In this document: positions 48,436 through 58,581 of the stretch, one piece after another
Position numbering within the stretch: the first letter of the stretch is position 1
Layout: each line of letters starts with the position of its first letter
Position numbers and translations under genes: made by a program
NCBI RefSeq assembly: GCF_002441695.1
Contig: NZ_JXJW01000011.1
Span: 24,277-88,276, forward strand
Origin: Pseudolactococcus piscium
GTDB lineage: Bacteria; Bacillota; Bacilli; Lactobacillales; Streptococcaceae
Direction: 5' to 3'
Length of the DNA: 64,000 nucleotides
The notes under the pieces: generated by a model
The model's database searches: none
Told to the model about the DNA's origin: nothing
The model's input: the letters and a program-made list of their open reading frames with translations, nothing else

Positions 48436-49326
48436 ATGAACCATATCATTAAATCATTCATTTCTACCAAAAAACTTGAGAATCTATCGCCATCAACTTT
48501 AAAAGCTTATCAGGTTGACTTATCAAAATTCTCTGCCTATTGTATCCACCATAATTTTCAGCTTGAAGCTGGTATGATTAACTATTTTACCTATCTTGAA
48601 AAAACTGATACCTATCGTTCCACTACTAAAAGTAGGAAAATAGTCACTATGAAATTACTGTATCATTATTTATCACAACAAAATTTAATCACACAATTCA
48701 CACTACCCCACGTCAAAATAAGAAAAGAAAAGAGACTTCCAAAGACACTGACTGTTTTCGAACTAAAGCAATTGTTCGCAAGTATCTCAAAAATTCCAAA
48801 ATCTGAAATAAAGCAACGTGACCAAATAAGGGATTTTGCAATTCTAAATATTTTGATTACGCTTGGCCTCAGAATATGTGAAGTACGAAATTTAAATTTA
48901 CATGATTATAACGCTAAAAATGGCCAACTCACAATTTTTGGAAAAAACCGCAAAGAACGCTTATTATTTTTAACACATACGCAAGACAAGATCATGATGA
49001 AGACTTATTTAAAAATACGATCACAATATACTGCTGCTTCTGAAGAATCTGCCTTTTTTCTCAATAAATACGGTAAACGGCTTTCTATCTATGGTATCGA
49101 AAATATATTTTTTAAATATCGTGATCTATCAAATATTAATCCTAACGCAACACCACATCACCTCCGCCATAGTTTTGCAACAGAATTACTTAATAATGGT
49201 GCTAATCTCAGAGATATTCAGGAACTTTTAGGTCATTCAAGCATCACAACGACAGAGATTTACGTTGAGGTATCATCAACTCGTAAAAAGAAGGTCTTAA
49301 CAAAGTATGGCATTAAAAAATACTAG
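48436..49326 (+). CDS. Tyrosine recombinase (XerC/D-like), 296 aa
   Basis: N-terminal SAM-like DNA-binding domain (about 1-90) and catalytic domain with Arg146 (LGLRICEVR), Lys170 region (GKNRKERLL), His241-x-x-Arg244 (HHLRHSFA), His267 (LLGHSSI) and nucleophile Tyr276 (TTEIY). All catalytic residues are present. Too short for lactococcal XerS (356 aa), so it is not the chromosome-dimer resolvase. Divergent from thsA and immediately outside the inverted repeat; by analogy with CreX-type recombinases next to invertible hsdS genes, it may invert the Thoeris cassette. Confidence 0.9.
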   Translation: MNHIIKSFISTKKLENLSPSTLKAYQVDLSKFSAYCIHHNFQLEAGMINYFTYLEKTDTYRSTTKSRKIVTMKLLYHYLSQQNLITQFTLPHVKIRKEKRLPKTLTVFELKQLFASISKIPKSEIKQRDQIRDFAILNILITLGLRICEVRNLNLHDYNAKNGQLTIFGKNRKERLLFLTHTQDKIMMKTYLKIRSQYTAASEESAFFLNKYGKRLSIYGIENIFFKYRDLSNINPNATPHHLRHSFATELLNNGANLRDIQELLGHSSITTTEIYVEVSSTRKKKVLTKYGIKKY

Positions 49327-49365
49327 TCAGTTATCAATATAAAATAAGACTGTTGCATCAAAAAA

Positions 49366-49394
49366 AACGTGCAGAAATTGATTCTCTACACGTT
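49366..49394 (-). terminator. Terminator of gtfA-galE
   Basis: AACGTG/CACGTT with an inner AGAA/TTCT pairing, followed by eight T on the minus strand, just past galE. Confidence 0.8.
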
Positions 49395-49415
49395 CTCATA
49401 TAACCCTATTTGCTA

Positions 49416-50405
49416 TTAATCAGTATAGCCATGAGGATGCTTCTGGTGCCACTTCCAAGCATTACCGATAATATCAGTCAAGCTTTCAGTTGGTTTCCAG
49501 CCAAGCGTTTCCTGGGCCTTGCTGCTATCGGCAACCAAGGCATCAGGATCTCCAGCTCGGCGAGGACCAATCTCAGATGGAATCGCATGACCAGTTACTT
49601 GTCTTGCAGTTTCGAGTACTTGCAAGTTTGAGTAGCCTGTTTTAGTCCCTAAGTTAAAGGCATCTGACTTGCCACCAGCTTTTAGATAAGCTAATGCTTT
49701 GATATGCGCATCGATCAAGTCTGTCATACCGATATAGTCTCTAACACAAGTGCCATCTTCTGTGTGGTAGTCATCACCATAGATCATGATTTTGTCACGT
49801 TGACTAAGAGCAACTTGTAAGATGATGGGTATCAAGTGTGTTTCATTTTTATGTGCTTCACCGATCGAGCCATCATGTTTGGCACCTGCTACATTAAAAT
49901 AGCGTAAGGCAACATAGGTCATATCAGTTGCTGAGGCTTGCCAGGCCATCATTTTTTCCATGATCAGTTTACTTTCACCGTAAGGATTGATCGGGTTTTG
50001 TGGTGTCGTCTCAGTAATTGGCGTTTCCTTTGGGATACCAAAGGTAGCTGCTGTTGATGAAAAGACGATATGTTTGACATCAAACTGATGCATCACTTCA
50101 AGTAAGGTCATCGCACCACCCACATTATTCTCAAAATACATGAGTGGTTTTTCCATCGATTCACCAACCAAGGAATAAGCGCAAAAATGCATCACACCCT
50201 CGATATTTGACTCTTTAGTAAAGACATCAGCTAAGAAATCCTTGTCGCGAATATCTCCCTCATAAAAACGGGCTTTATCAGCAACTGCGGCACGATGACC
50301 GGTCGATAAGTTATCAACGACAGCCACATCATAGCCACGCGCCAGAAATTCATCTGTCGCATGACTACCAACATAACCCGCTCCGCCTAAAATCAATACT
50401 GTCAT
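49416..50405 (-). CDS. galE: UDP-glucose 4-epimerase
   Basis: 329 aa SDR: GGAGYVGSHATDEF, FSSTAATFGIP, catalytic Tyr in NPYGESKLIMEKM (YxxxK), and TCVRDYIGMTDL. It interconverts UDP-galactose and UDP-glucose, handling galactose released by Aga. About 74 bp after gtfA in the same direction, probably co-transcribed. Confidence 0.96.
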   Translation of the reverse strand: MTVLILGGAGYVGSHATDEFLARGYDVAVVDNLSTGHRAAVADKARFYEGDIRDKDFLADVFTKESNIEGVMHFCAYSLVGESMEKPLMYFENNVGGAMTLLEVMHQFDVKHIVFSSTAATFGIPKETPITETTPQNPINPYGESKLIMEKMMAWQASATDMTYVALRYFNVAGAKHDGSIGEAHKNETHLIPIILQVALSQRDKIMIYGDDYHTEDGTCVRDYIGMTDLIDAHIKALAYLKAGGKSDAFNLGTKTGYSNLQVLETARQVTGHAIPSEIGPRRAGDPDALVADSSKAQETLGWKPTESLTDIIGNAWKWHQKHPHGYTD

Positions 50406-50479
50406 TTCTTACCTCAATCTATCTATTCTAAGTATCATTTACATTAATTCTTGACACATAATATGTTGACTATATTCTA

Positions 50480-51925
50480 TCATAGTCCTGATATTTTTTC
50501 TCCGTTAAGCTTAATCTCAAAGGCATATGTTTTAGCATTCGCCGTCAATACCGCACAATTTTCTTTTTGTGCATCAAATCGGCTAATAATAATCTCATGC
50601 TCACTTGGTGTATCAACCTCAATACTCCCCTCAAGATCAAAGGCTGCAGCCGTATTTCTGAAGGTTAAGAGTGCCAACAATTTTTGTACAACTGGGCGTT
50701 GTAATTCTGTCTTAATTTCTGGCAAGTCATAATAATGTCGATTGATATTACGGCCTTCTTTTGATGCTTCTAATAACTCCAGATCATTTTTTCCAGCTAA
50801 CAAACCGACATAGTAAACTTGCGGGATACCCGGTGCAAAAACTTGAATGGCACGTGCCAGTAAGTAGGCAGCATCGTTATCTCCCAAAGCTGAATAATAG
50901 GTTGAGTTAATTTGATAAATATCTAGATTATTATAGGCTTCAGATGAGAAAATTTTCTTAACATTGGCGCCAACCTTGTACAGTTCTTCAGACGTGTAAT
51001 CTGTTTCTGCTTGCGTTAAAATATCAGCAGCATCAACGACACCAATCCCATCATGTGTATCTAATGTTGTAAATTGCTTCATGGGTGACATCTTTAACCA
51101 TTTAGCTAATTGATTTGTTTTTCCTGAGTAGAGTGTATAAAGACCAACCATCGGTAAGGTAAAATCATAGATATAAAAATCATGTGACGCGATTTTATGT
51201 TGAATACTGTAATGTTCATGAATCTCTGGTAAAATCTCACACCCTTTTGCCATCGTGATCTCTCTGATGTCGTTTAGTAAATCCCAAATCTCAGGTTCAA
51301 CGAAAAAATCATTTGTATCTAACTTTTTAATGGCATAAGCAAAGGCATCCAGACGCACGATATCACAGCCATGATCAATCAATTGTGTCAAAGTTGCTTT
51401 AATAAATTGTCTTGTAACCGCTTGATTCACATCAAGATCTATCTGTTCTTCACCAAAGGTATTCCAAACAAGCTCATGTGTCCCATCAGCAAAGGTTACG
51501 TCTTGAAATGGTGCCTTGTCCTTGCGTTTATATATCAGATCTATATCTGCCTGCGTCGGCCGATTCTCTGGCCAGAAGTTTTTATTTCGAAGAAATAAAT
51601 CTGCAAATTCTGATGCATCTTTTTTCTCTTTGAAATCAATAAACTCAGGACTTTGACGAGATAGATGGTTAATCATGAAGTCAAACATCAGATAGTAATT
51701 TTCACCAATGGCCTCGATATCCTCCCAATCACCAAATGCACTGTCAACATGACGATAATCTTGCGGTGCAAACCCTCGGTCTCCTGTCGATGGAAAGAAG
51801 GGTAATAAGTGCACACCACCAATCGCCCCTTTTAAATCATCAGCAAGCACAGTTTGTAGCTCTTTCAAATTTTTACCTAAACTGTCCGCATAAGTAATCA
51901 GCATCACCTTATTTTGAATTGGCAT
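50480..51925 (-). CDS. gtfA: Sucrose phosphorylase
   Basis: 481 aa GH13 subfamily 18: [32 protein letters not shown] (nucleophile Asp), EILPEIHEH (acid/base Glu), [12 protein letters not shown]. It splits sucrose with phosphate to glucose-1-phosphate and fructose, here sucrose left after Aga removes galactose from raffinose. It has its own promoter with a cre over the -35 (51967-52003). Confidence 0.95.
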   Translation of the reverse strand: MPIQNKVMLITYADSLGKNLKELQTVLADDLKGAIGGVHLLPFFPSTGDRGFAPQDYRHVDSAFGDWEDIEAIGENYYLMFDFMINHLSRQSPEFIDFKEKKDASEFADLFLRNKNFWPENRPTQADIDLIYKRKDKAPFQDVTFADGTHELVWNTFGEEQIDLDVNQAVTRQFIKATLTQLIDHGCDIVRLDAFAYAIKKLDTNDFFVEPEIWDLLNDIREITMAKGCEILPEIHEHYSIQHKIASHDFYIYDFTLPMVGLYTLYSGKTNQLAKWLKMSPMKQFTTLDTHDGIGVVDAADILTQAETDYTSEELYKVGANVKKIFSSEAYNNLDIYQINSTYYSALGDNDAAYLLARAIQVFAPGIPQVYYVGLLAGKNDLELLEASKEGRNINRHYYDLPEIKTELQRPVVQKLLALLTFRNTAAAFDLEGSIEVDTPSEHEIIISRFDAQKENCAVLTANAKTYAFEIKLNGEKISGL

Positions 51926-51966
51926 CGTTTTCTCCTCTGATAGTTTGTCAATCGTTTAATAAGTAT

Positions 51967-52003
51967 AGTATAGCAAAATATGCATGCCATGTAAACGTTT
52001 TCT
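51967..52003 (-). promoter_or_regulatory. gtfA promoter with overlapping cre
   Basis: TTTACA (51990-51995), 17 bp, TATACT (51967-51972). AGAAAACGTTTACA (51990-52003) overlaps the -35 and matches the cre consensus, so CcpA would repress it. Confidence 0.75.
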
Positions 52004-52015
52004 ATCGTTTAAAAT

Positions 52016-52843
52016 CTATTTGACTGCACCATTACTCATGCCTGAAATAATACTTCTTTGGAAAAAGAGATAAACAATCGTAATCGTAATAATACCAATG
52101 ACATATGAAGCAAAACTTGGACCAAAATCACTCATATATTGTCCTTGATAATTGTATTGGAACAAGGGTAAGGTCCAAAAAGAATCATCCCGGTTAAGTA
52201 TCAACAGTGGCAAGAGGAAATCATTCCAAATCCATAAGGCATTTAGAATCAATGTTGTTGCATGCATCGGTTTCATCAATGGAAAGGCTATTTTAACAAA
52301 CATGGTTAGTTTACTTGCACCATCAATCTCTGCAGCCTCATCCAAACTTTCAGGAATTGATAACTTGATATAACCGACGTATAAAAATAGCGTTTGTGGA
52401 ATGGCATATGTCAAGTATAGGAGAATCAAACCTGGTAAATTCATCAGTCCCAGCGCTGTCATTTGATTCGTAATTGGTAACATAATCACCTGAAAAGGGA
52501 CGAAAATACCAAGAATCAATAATGAATACATGATTGTAAATGCTGTTTTACGACTGATATTTCTAGCAATAGAGAATGCTGCCATCGGCACAATCAAAAT
52601 GATCAATACAATTGAAACAACAGAAATGATAATCGAATTAAAGAAGTACTTCCCAATGCCATCCTCAATTAAGCGGGTGTAATTATCCATTGTAAAGTGT
52701 TTTGGTAAACTAAAGAAATGTTGCATGATTTGAGGCGTGTCTTTAAAAGAACTGACCAATGTTAAGTAGATGGGGATTAAGATAAGTATGGCCCCGATAA
52801 TTAGTAATAATAGATGTGGTAACTTATTTTCTTTATTTTTCAT
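52016..52843 (-). CDS. msmG: Raffinose-type sugar ABC transporter permease MsmG
   Basis: 275 aa, six helices; the EAA loop is EAAEIDGASKLTMFVKIAFPL (about 168-188, listed in two parts: EAAEIDGAS and KIAFPL). Of the MalG/MsmG type. It pairs with MsmF and MsmE. Ends TNGAVK-like. No ATPase gene is next to it. Confidence 0.9.
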   Translation of the reverse strand: MKNKENKLPHLLLLIIGAILILIPIYLTLVSSFKDTPQIMQHFFSLPKHFTMDNYTRLIEDGIGKYFFNSIIISVVSIVLIILIVPMAAFSIARNISRKTAFTIMYSLLILGIFVPFQVIMLPITNQMTALGLMNLPGLILLYLTYAIPQTLFLYVGYIKLSIPESLDEAAEIDGASKLTMFVKIAFPLMKPMHATTLILNALWIWNDFLLPLLILNRDDSFWTLPLFQYNYQGQYMSDFGPSFASYVIGIITITIVYLFFQRSIISGMSNGAVK

Positions 52844-52865
52844 TTCTCTACCCTTTCATGCTTCC

Positions 52866-53735
52866 CTACACTTCAAATCGCTTAGAAACAGCTTGTTGAA
52901 TCAGAGAAATGACGACGATTATAATGAATAAGACAACAGCGAGTGCATTAGCATAGCCAAAACTATTATTCTTAAAGGCGGTATTGTAGACTAGCATACC
53001 TAATGTTGCTGTCATATCATTTGGTCCACCACCTGTCAGCACGAATATATTATCAAAGGCAGTCAAGCCACCTTTTAAAGCAAGGATAAATACCATAGAA
53101 ATTGATGGGATTAAAAAGGGGATTTCAATGCTTTTAAAAATTTGTTTTCTATTTGCACCGTCAATCGCTGCAGCTTCCAGAATTTCCTGTGGTATACTTT
53201 GTAACCCTGCTAGAAAAATAATCGTTGGTGTCGCAATACCTTGCCACAAAGCAACAAATAGCACCGCATAGATAACTGTTTTAGGATTCGAAAGTAGGTT
53301 TTCTTTCAAAAAAGCAATATGGAATGTTTCCCCAATCAAGGGGATACCATATGCAAAAATTTGCTTAAAGATCATACCGATTGTTACCGTTGCAATCACG
53401 GCAGGAAAGAAAAAAATGGCACGAAAGAAATTAGACGTTCTAAGTTTAGCATTCAAAGCACGAGCAACAAGAATCCCGATACTTACTTGACCCACAATCA
53501 TCCCAATGGTAAAAATAATCGTAAATCTGATCGTTTTAATAAATTTTGGATCACTAAAAATGGCTGTATAATTCTTAAAACCGATGTAGTCATAGTTATC
53601 TGTCAATCCCGTCCAATTTGTGAATGAGAACATGACACCTCGGATAGTGGGTAAGTAAAAGAATATAAATTGCAAGATGATTGGGACTAGTAGGAAGAGG
53701 TAACCCCAGTACTTACTGATAAATTTATCTTTCAT
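52866..53735 (-). CDS. msmF: Raffinose-type sugar ABC transporter permease MsmF
   Basis: 289 aa, six helices, EAA loop EAAAIDGANRKQIFKSIEIP (about 188-207). MalF/MsmF type. It forms the channel with MsmG (22-bp gap). Takes in raffinose, melibiose or related oligosaccharides delivered by MsmE. Confidence 0.9.
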   Translation of the reverse strand: MKDKFISKYWGYLFLLVPIILQFIFFYLPTIRGVMFSFTNWTGLTDNYDYIGFKNYTAIFSDPKFIKTIRFTIIFTIGMIVGQVSIGILVARALNAKLRTSNFFRAIFFFPAVIATVTIGMIFKQIFAYGIPLIGETFHIAFLKENLLSNPKTVIYAVLFVALWQGIATPTIIFLAGLQSIPQEILEAAAIDGANRKQIFKSIEIPFLIPSISMVFILALKGGLTAFDNIFVLTGGGPNDMTATLGMLVYNTAFKNNSFGYANALAVVLFIIIVVISLIQQAVSKRFEV

Positions 53736-53833
53736 AATCTAATCTCTTTTCTAGTTTTATGAATTTATGAACTTTATACTAAACTCATCACAATAGATGA
53801 GTTTAGGAAAAATCCATAAATCTGAAAATAATT

Positions 53834-55078
53834 CTATTTCATTGAATCGAAGAAAACATTTAGTTCTTTTGCAAAATTATCTGCGTTTCCTGAGCGTGCG
53901 TAATTTGCTGTCAGTGTATGGAAATCAATTTCACTAGTCCATTTAGATTGTAACCAAACAAACTGTTTATCAGTAAATGTAAGTCGTGTTATGCCCTCAA
54001 GTTCTGGCATTTTACCTTCGGTCTTAACACCTTTGACTGATGTTGGCTCTCCATTTACATCAAAATATTTTTGGAAGACTTTAGCTGTGCTAAAGTAGTT
54101 AACAAATTTTTCGGCTGCTGCTTTATGTTTAGACGTACTAGAAATAGAAAGTGCCATATCTGCTGCACCAACACTCATTGCATCTTCAGCTGTTTTACCT
54201 GGATAAGCAAATGACCGAATTTCAAAGCTTGGTTTTTGCTGTTGAACAGCAGCAAGTGCCCAAATACCTTGAGGTAAAATAAGCGATTTTCCACTTACAA
54301 ATGCTGCTATTGCATCATTGTAGGTTGCCCCTTCTGCACCTTTTTGACCATTACCTTTTAGAATATCTAGTTGTTTGACTACAGATTGAAAATTAGGATT
54401 AGCCGTTTTAATTGCACCTTTTGGAGAAAAACGAAGTGCATTTTGTGCCCCATCAAAACCGCCATCAGCTTGTGCCCATGCCAACTGACCAAATCCATTG
54501 AGTGACCAAGCATCACCTTGTGCTAAAGATAGTGCGAAAGGTGACTGATCCTTGCCTTTTTCTTTTATATCCTTAACTACTGCTTCAAATTCATCCCAGG
54601 TTTTAGGCGCTTCAATCCCAAGTTTTTTAAAGGCATCTACATTGTAGAAGAATCCCCATGCATTTGAATCTAGTGGAGCGCTATAAAGCTTATCATTTAT
54701 TTTATATTGTGCAGCAACGCCTTCTTTGATATTGTTCATGAACGACTTACCAGTTAAGTCTTCAAATACATGATTCGCTGCCCATTCTTTAAAATCTGAA
54801 TTTTGTGGATAGATATTAACAACATCAGGTGTATCTTTTGAAGAAATACGTGTTTTCAAAACATTACTCGGATCTGGGACAGATACAACTTTTACTTTTA
54901 TGTCTTTATTCTCCTTCTCAAAATCTTTAGCAATTTCTTTTGTAATGCCTAGTGTCTCTTTTTTTTGAGTGAAAAATTCAATTTCAGTTTTTTTGCTACT
55001 TGTACTACCACAAGACGCTAATAAAGCTACTGATGCTAAACTGACAACTGTCATTGCCCATTTTGTTCTTTTATTCAT
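53834..55078 (-). CDS. msmE: Multiple-sugar-binding lipoprotein MsmE
   Basis: 414 aa, lipoprotein signal ending LLASC (Cys at about 23), then a solute-binding fold: TEIEFFTQKKETLG, DVVNIYPQNSDFKEW, YSAPLDSNAWGFFYNVDAF. It captures alpha-galactosides at the cell surface. Divergent from the AraC regulator. Cre at 55122-55135 lies in its leader. Confidence 0.9.
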   Translation of the reverse strand: MNKRTKWAMTVVSLASVALLASCGSTSSKKTEIEFFTQKKETLGITKEIAKDFEKENKDIKVKVVSVPDPSNVLKTRISSKDTPDVVNIYPQNSDFKEWAANHVFEDLTGKSFMNNIKEGVAAQYKINDKLYSAPLDSNAWGFFYNVDAFKKLGIEAPKTWDEFEAVVKDIKEKGKDQSPFALSLAQGDAWSLNGFGQLAWAQADGGFDGAQNALRFSPKGAIKTANPNFQSVVKQLDILKGNGQKGAEGATYNDAIAAFVSGKSLILPQGIWALAAVQQQKPSFEIRSFAYPGKTAEDAMSVGAADMALSISSTSKHKAAAEKFVNYFSTAKVFQKYFDVNGEPTSVKGVKTEGKMPELEGITRLTFTDKQFVWLQSKWTSEIDFHTLTANYARSGNADNFAKELNVFFDSMK

Positions 55079-55121
55079 ATTAAGTTTCCCTCTTCTAGAA
55101 CTTATATTTAGTTAGTGCTTA

Positions 55122-55149
55122 GTAAGCGCTTTCTATATCTTTATTATAT
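55122..55149 (-). promoter_or_regulatory. msmE promoter and cre
   Basis: TATAAT (55144-55149) has no good -35, fitting an activator-dependent promoter; AGAAAGCGCTTACT (55122-55135) just downstream matches a cre and would block initiation. Confidence 0.6.
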
Positions 55150-55208
55150 GATAGAAATATGAGTATGGATATAGACAGACGTTCTTAATTTATGGTAAAA
55201 TGTATGCA

Positions 55209-55220
55209 GTAAACGTTTAC
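55209..55220. promoter_or_regulatory. Perfect palindromic operator between msmE and msmR
   Basis: GTAAACGTTTAC, a perfect 12-bp dyad of cre/LacI-operator type, 20 bp upstream of the msmR ATG and within the divergent control region. Confidence 0.7.
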
Positions 55221-55240
55221 AAAAGAAAGTTTAGTAAATT

Positions 55241-56110
55241 ATGAAATATAGAGAGTTTCATCAAAATTATTTAGATATCAACCTTGATTTTGTGGGTAAT
55301 GAAACCACAATCCCTAGTTTTAGTTTTGGCCCTACAAAACGTGAAAATTATGTCATACATTATATTGTATCAGGACGTGGTATATTCACAATTAATGGCT
55401 CAAAGTATGGTTTAGAAGCTGGTGATTGTTTCATATTACCTGCTGAAGTTGAGACCTTTTATCAGTCAGATCCTATTGATCCATGGGTCTATAACTGGCT
55501 AGGTATTAGTGGTCGAATTATAGCAGATTTATTTGCCAGAACTTCAGTAAACGACCAAAATTGGGTATTAAAAAATGTCAGCACAACTGACTTTATCAAG
55601 TCATTTAATCAAATTTATACTCTATCCTATGAGGATATGGCTTGTATTGATTTACGCATTCAAGCAGAACTTTTTTTGTTAATGAAAAGTCTAATGACTG
55701 CTTTCCCAAAACTGTCAAGTTCTCATAAAAATCAATCTGATTATTATGCTGAAAAAGCCTATATGTTTATCAATAATAACTATAAGCGTGGCATCAAAAT
55801 AAAAGACGTTTTAGCCCATGTGATGATTTCACGTGCCTATCTTTTTACAGTTTTCAAACATAAGTATGGCCTCTCACCACAAAAATATTTAATTGACTTA
55901 CGTATGGGCCAAGCAATCATGTTGCTTATTCATTCAGAGAATTTGATTTCTCAAATCTCAGAGAGTATCGGCTTTACAGATTCTCTTGGTTTTTCAAATG
56001 CATTTAAAAAGCGTTATGGCGTGAGCCCAACGAAATTTCGTGCTGAAAATCATGATAATTTGATGCTTGAAACATTGACTTCTACCAATATGAATCGCAT
56101 AAAGAAATAA
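55241..56110 (+). CDS. msmR: AraC-family activator MsmR of the raffinose operon
   Basis: 289 aa: N-terminal cupin sugar-sensing domain (about 20-150, HYIVSGRGIFTINGSKYGLEAGD) and two C-terminal helix-turn-helix motifs (about 175-275: IKIKDVLAHVMISRAYLF, ISESIGFTDSLGFSNAFKKRYG). Divergent from msmEFG-gtfA, which it likely activates with an alpha-galactoside inducer. Confidence 0.88.
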   Translation: MKYREFHQNYLDINLDFVGNETTIPSFSFGPTKRENYVIHYIVSGRGIFTINGSKYGLEAGDCFILPAEVETFYQSDPIDPWVYNWLGISGRIIADLFARTSVNDQNWVLKNVSTTDFIKSFNQIYTLSYEDMACIDLRIQAELFLLMKSLMTAFPKLSSSHKNQSDYYAEKAYMFINNNYKRGIKIKDVLAHVMISRAYLFTVFKHKYGLSPQKYLIDLRMGQAIMLLIHSENLISQISESIGFTDSLGFSNAFKKRYGVSPTKFRAENHDNLMLETLTSTNMNRIKK

Positions 56111-56184
56111 GCAAGTTTATCGCTTATTTTTATTTTATCCGATCCATACTTTATTGCTAGACTAAGTCATTAATTAATAAAAAA

Positions 56185-56201
56185 AACGCCAAATCAGCGT
56201 T
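56185..56201. terminator. Bidirectional terminator between msmR and aga
   Basis: AACGC/GCGTT with a 7-nt loop, flanked by A-run and T-run on both sides of converging genes. Confidence 0.8.
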
Positions 56202-56246
56202 TTTTTATGATGTGAGAATAAACTTGCTTAATGGTGATTACACCTC

Positions 56247-58460
56247 TTAAATCACTTCATCTATCACAAACTTACGACTTTGATAGTCACCAACCATAAA
56301 GGGATCAAGATAGATGCCAACATGCATCAACTCATCTCCACCATAACTTGCGTCGCCATTCACTTGATACACTTTTTCTGGATCAAGACCTGCAAATTTA
56401 ATCGTGTGGAGTGGGCCAGCTGACTCAACAAATTTCCTAAAATAGAAGGCGATGGCTTGTGATTTATCTGGATTAACGAATAGCCAGGCAGCATGCGATG
56501 TCTCAAATGGCGACATAAGCCTATGAAACTTGCCATACTGAAGTAATTGACGATGCTGTTTATAGAAGGCAACTTGTTCACTAACCGTCACTTTATCTGC
56601 TACTGTCATATCTTGTATATTGAGCTCATAGCCAAACACACCACTCATGGCAACATCTCCCCGAATATCAAGACCTGTCACACGATGTGTTTGGTGATTA
56701 GGGACAACTGAGACGTGTGAGCCCATCGATGAAATAGGATATAGGAAACTCGTCCCATATTGTATATCAAGTCTTTCGACAGCATCTGTATTATCACTTG
56801 TCCAGCTTTGTGGCATGTAATATAGGAAACCAGGGTCAAATCGACCGCCTCCTCCTGAACATCCTTCCCAAAGTATATGATCATACTCTGTTGTCAACGT
56901 TTCTAGCATCTCATATAGACCGAGCACATATCTATGAAATACTTCACCTTGATTCGCACTGCCAAGTGTTGCAGAATAGACGTCCGTCAAACTCCGGTTC
57001 ATATCCCATTTGATATAGTCGATATCGACGGTATCAAGAATGTGGCGCATCCTAGCTATGATTGTCTCACGGACATCTTTTCTAGAAAAATCAAGCACAT
57101 ATTGATCGCGTGAGGTACTGATACTACGATTCGGTATTTGAAGGGCATAATCAGGATGGGCACGATAGAGATCACTATCAGCATTTACCATCTCTGGCTC
57201 AAACCATAAGCCAAATGACATGTTTTTTGCGTGGACATAGTCAGAAATACCAGCTAAACCACCTGATAGTTTATCCGTATTTTCAAACCAATCCCCTAAT
57301 CCTGACGTATCATCCTCTCGTTTGCCAAACCAGCCATCATCAAGCACAAATAACTCAATACCGAGCTCAGCTGCGCCATCTACGATTGCCTTTATTTTAT
57401 CTGTATTAAAGTCAAAATAAGTTGCCTCCCAGTTGTTAATCAAAATCGGTCGGTCTGCATGTTTGAATTTCCCTCTAGCCAATCGATTTTGAAGCACATC
57501 ATGAAAGGTTTGACTCATACCATTTAACCCCTGATCTGAAAAAACGAGCAGGGCTTCTGGTGATTGGAAGCTTTGACTCGGTTCTAGCTCCCACTCAAAA
57601 CCAAAGGGATTGATACCTGCCATCACTCTGGTTTGTTCGAACTGATCACGTTCAACCAGCATCTCATGATTACCACTATAAACTAAGGTCAAGCCAATTG
57701 CAGTGCCTGTAAACTCATCTGTCTTTGGCGACACGAGTGCAATAAAGGGGTTGGCTTGATGACTTGATGATCCCCTTTTACTATCTATAATCCGAGTGCC
57801 TCTCTGTACCGTCTGACGCTCAATCTCACGTTCCTTGTTATGACGACCAGCCAAACTGATAAGCTCTAAGTCCTGTGAAACTAAATCAAGTGATGCACTC
57901 GCAATTTTCTCAATGCTGACCGATTCCTGACCCTTATTTTCAAGAAAGGAATTTCTAGCAATGACCTGTCTATCAGCAAATATTGTGTAGGATAGCTTCA
58001 AAGTAAGCTCAAGCAAGTGATCAACTAGTGTAATGACAAGCGTTTCAGCTTCACTATCTGATTCAACATAGGTTGCAGGTAAGCCCATAAGTGCTGGTTT
58101 CCCTGCCATAATTTCATAGCTATCATAAACAAACTCCGTAATAGATGAGCCATTTACTTGCTTGATTTGAACAGCTGGATTTCGGAAGTCCCCATGACCA
58201 TGACTTGGCATCTCCTGTGGGATCACATCCAAGGAAAAATCCCGTGTTTTAAGTGGTAAACCCGCAGGATTAGGTGAAAAACTGCGGTCTATAAGTGGGT
58301 ATTTCCGGCTATTATGATACGTCTTAATCGCCTTGCCAAAATAGAGATGACTAAGATATGATGCTCTTTCAAGTCCGATAATGTAGGAAATCGTCTTATT
58401 GGATAGGTGAAAAACTTGATTGTGTTCATCAAATGTAATTAATGTCATGTGATACCTCAT
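56247..58460 (-). CDS. aga: Alpha-galactosidase, GH36
   Basis: 737 aa: N-terminal beta-sandwich, (beta/alpha)8 domain with NNWEATYFDFN, VLDDGWFGKR, nucleophile Asp in YIKWDMNR, WEGCSGGGGRFDPG and acid/base Asp in SWTSDNTDA. It removes alpha-1,6-galactose from melibiose, raffinose and stachyose. No signal peptide, so intracellular. Strong promoter at 58495-58523. The gene is the hallmark of melibiose-positive L. raffinolactis. Confidence 0.95.
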   Translation of the reverse strand: MRYHMTLITFDEHNQVFHLSNKTISYIIGLERASYLSHLYFGKAIKTYHNSRKYPLIDRSFSPNPAGLPLKTRDFSLDVIPQEMPSHGHGDFRNPAVQIKQVNGSSITEFVYDSYEIMAGKPALMGLPATYVESDSEAETLVITLVDHLLELTLKLSYTIFADRQVIARNSFLENKGQESVSIEKIASASLDLVSQDLELISLAGRHNKEREIERQTVQRGTRIIDSKRGSSSHQANPFIALVSPKTDEFTGTAIGLTLVYSGNHEMLVERDQFEQTRVMAGINPFGFEWELEPSQSFQSPEALLVFSDQGLNGMSQTFHDVLQNRLARGKFKHADRPILINNWEATYFDFNTDKIKAIVDGAAELGIELFVLDDGWFGKREDDTSGLGDWFENTDKLSGGLAGISDYVHAKNMSFGLWFEPEMVNADSDLYRAHPDYALQIPNRSISTSRDQYVLDFSRKDVRETIIARMRHILDTVDIDYIKWDMNRSLTDVYSATLGSANQGEVFHRYVLGLYEMLETLTTEYDHILWEGCSGGGGRFDPGFLYYMPQSWTSDNTDAVERLDIQYGTSFLYPISSMGSHVSVVPNHQTHRVTGLDIRGDVAMSGVFGYELNIQDMTVADKVTVSEQVAFYKQHRQLLQYGKFHRLMSPFETSHAAWLFVNPDKSQAIAFYFRKFVESAGPLHTIKFAGLDPEKVYQVNGDASYGGDELMHVGIYLDPFMVGDYQSRKFVIDEVI

Positions 58461-58474
58461 TCGCTTTATTTTTT

Positions 58475-58490
58475 ACTAAACGTTTACTCA
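58475..58490 (-). promoter_or_regulatory. Operator downstream of the aga promoter (LacI-family/CcpA)
   Basis: GAGTAAACGTTTAGT contains the perfect dyad TAAACGTTTA, lying in the start-site region; likely bound by the adjacent LacI-family regulator and/or CcpA. Confidence 0.7.
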
Positions 58491-58494
58491 GTAT

Positions 58495-58523
58495 AGTATA
58501 TAGTTTTTTGAAAGCGTTGTCAA
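58495..58523 (-). promoter_or_regulatory. aga promoter with cre over the -35
   Basis: TTGACA (58518-58523), 17 bp, TATACT (58495-58500). A cre-like TGACAACGCTTTCA (58509-58522) covers the -35, so glucose repression is expected. Confidence 0.8.
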
Positions 58524-58559
58524 TAGTGTTAAATAGGATCTAAATTGCCTATAAAAAAA

Positions 58560-58581
58560 GACCATTGACAAGCAATCAGTC
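58560..58581 (-). terminator. Terminator of the LacI-family regulator gene
   Basis: GACTGATTG/CAATGGTC hairpin overlapping the stop codon, followed by seven T on the minus strand. Confidence 0.7.

Noticed and set aside
48436..49326. Recombinase as chromosomal XerS or phage integrase
   Set aside because: XerS in this group is about 356 aa and sits with a dif site; no phage genes or tRNA attachment site are nearby.
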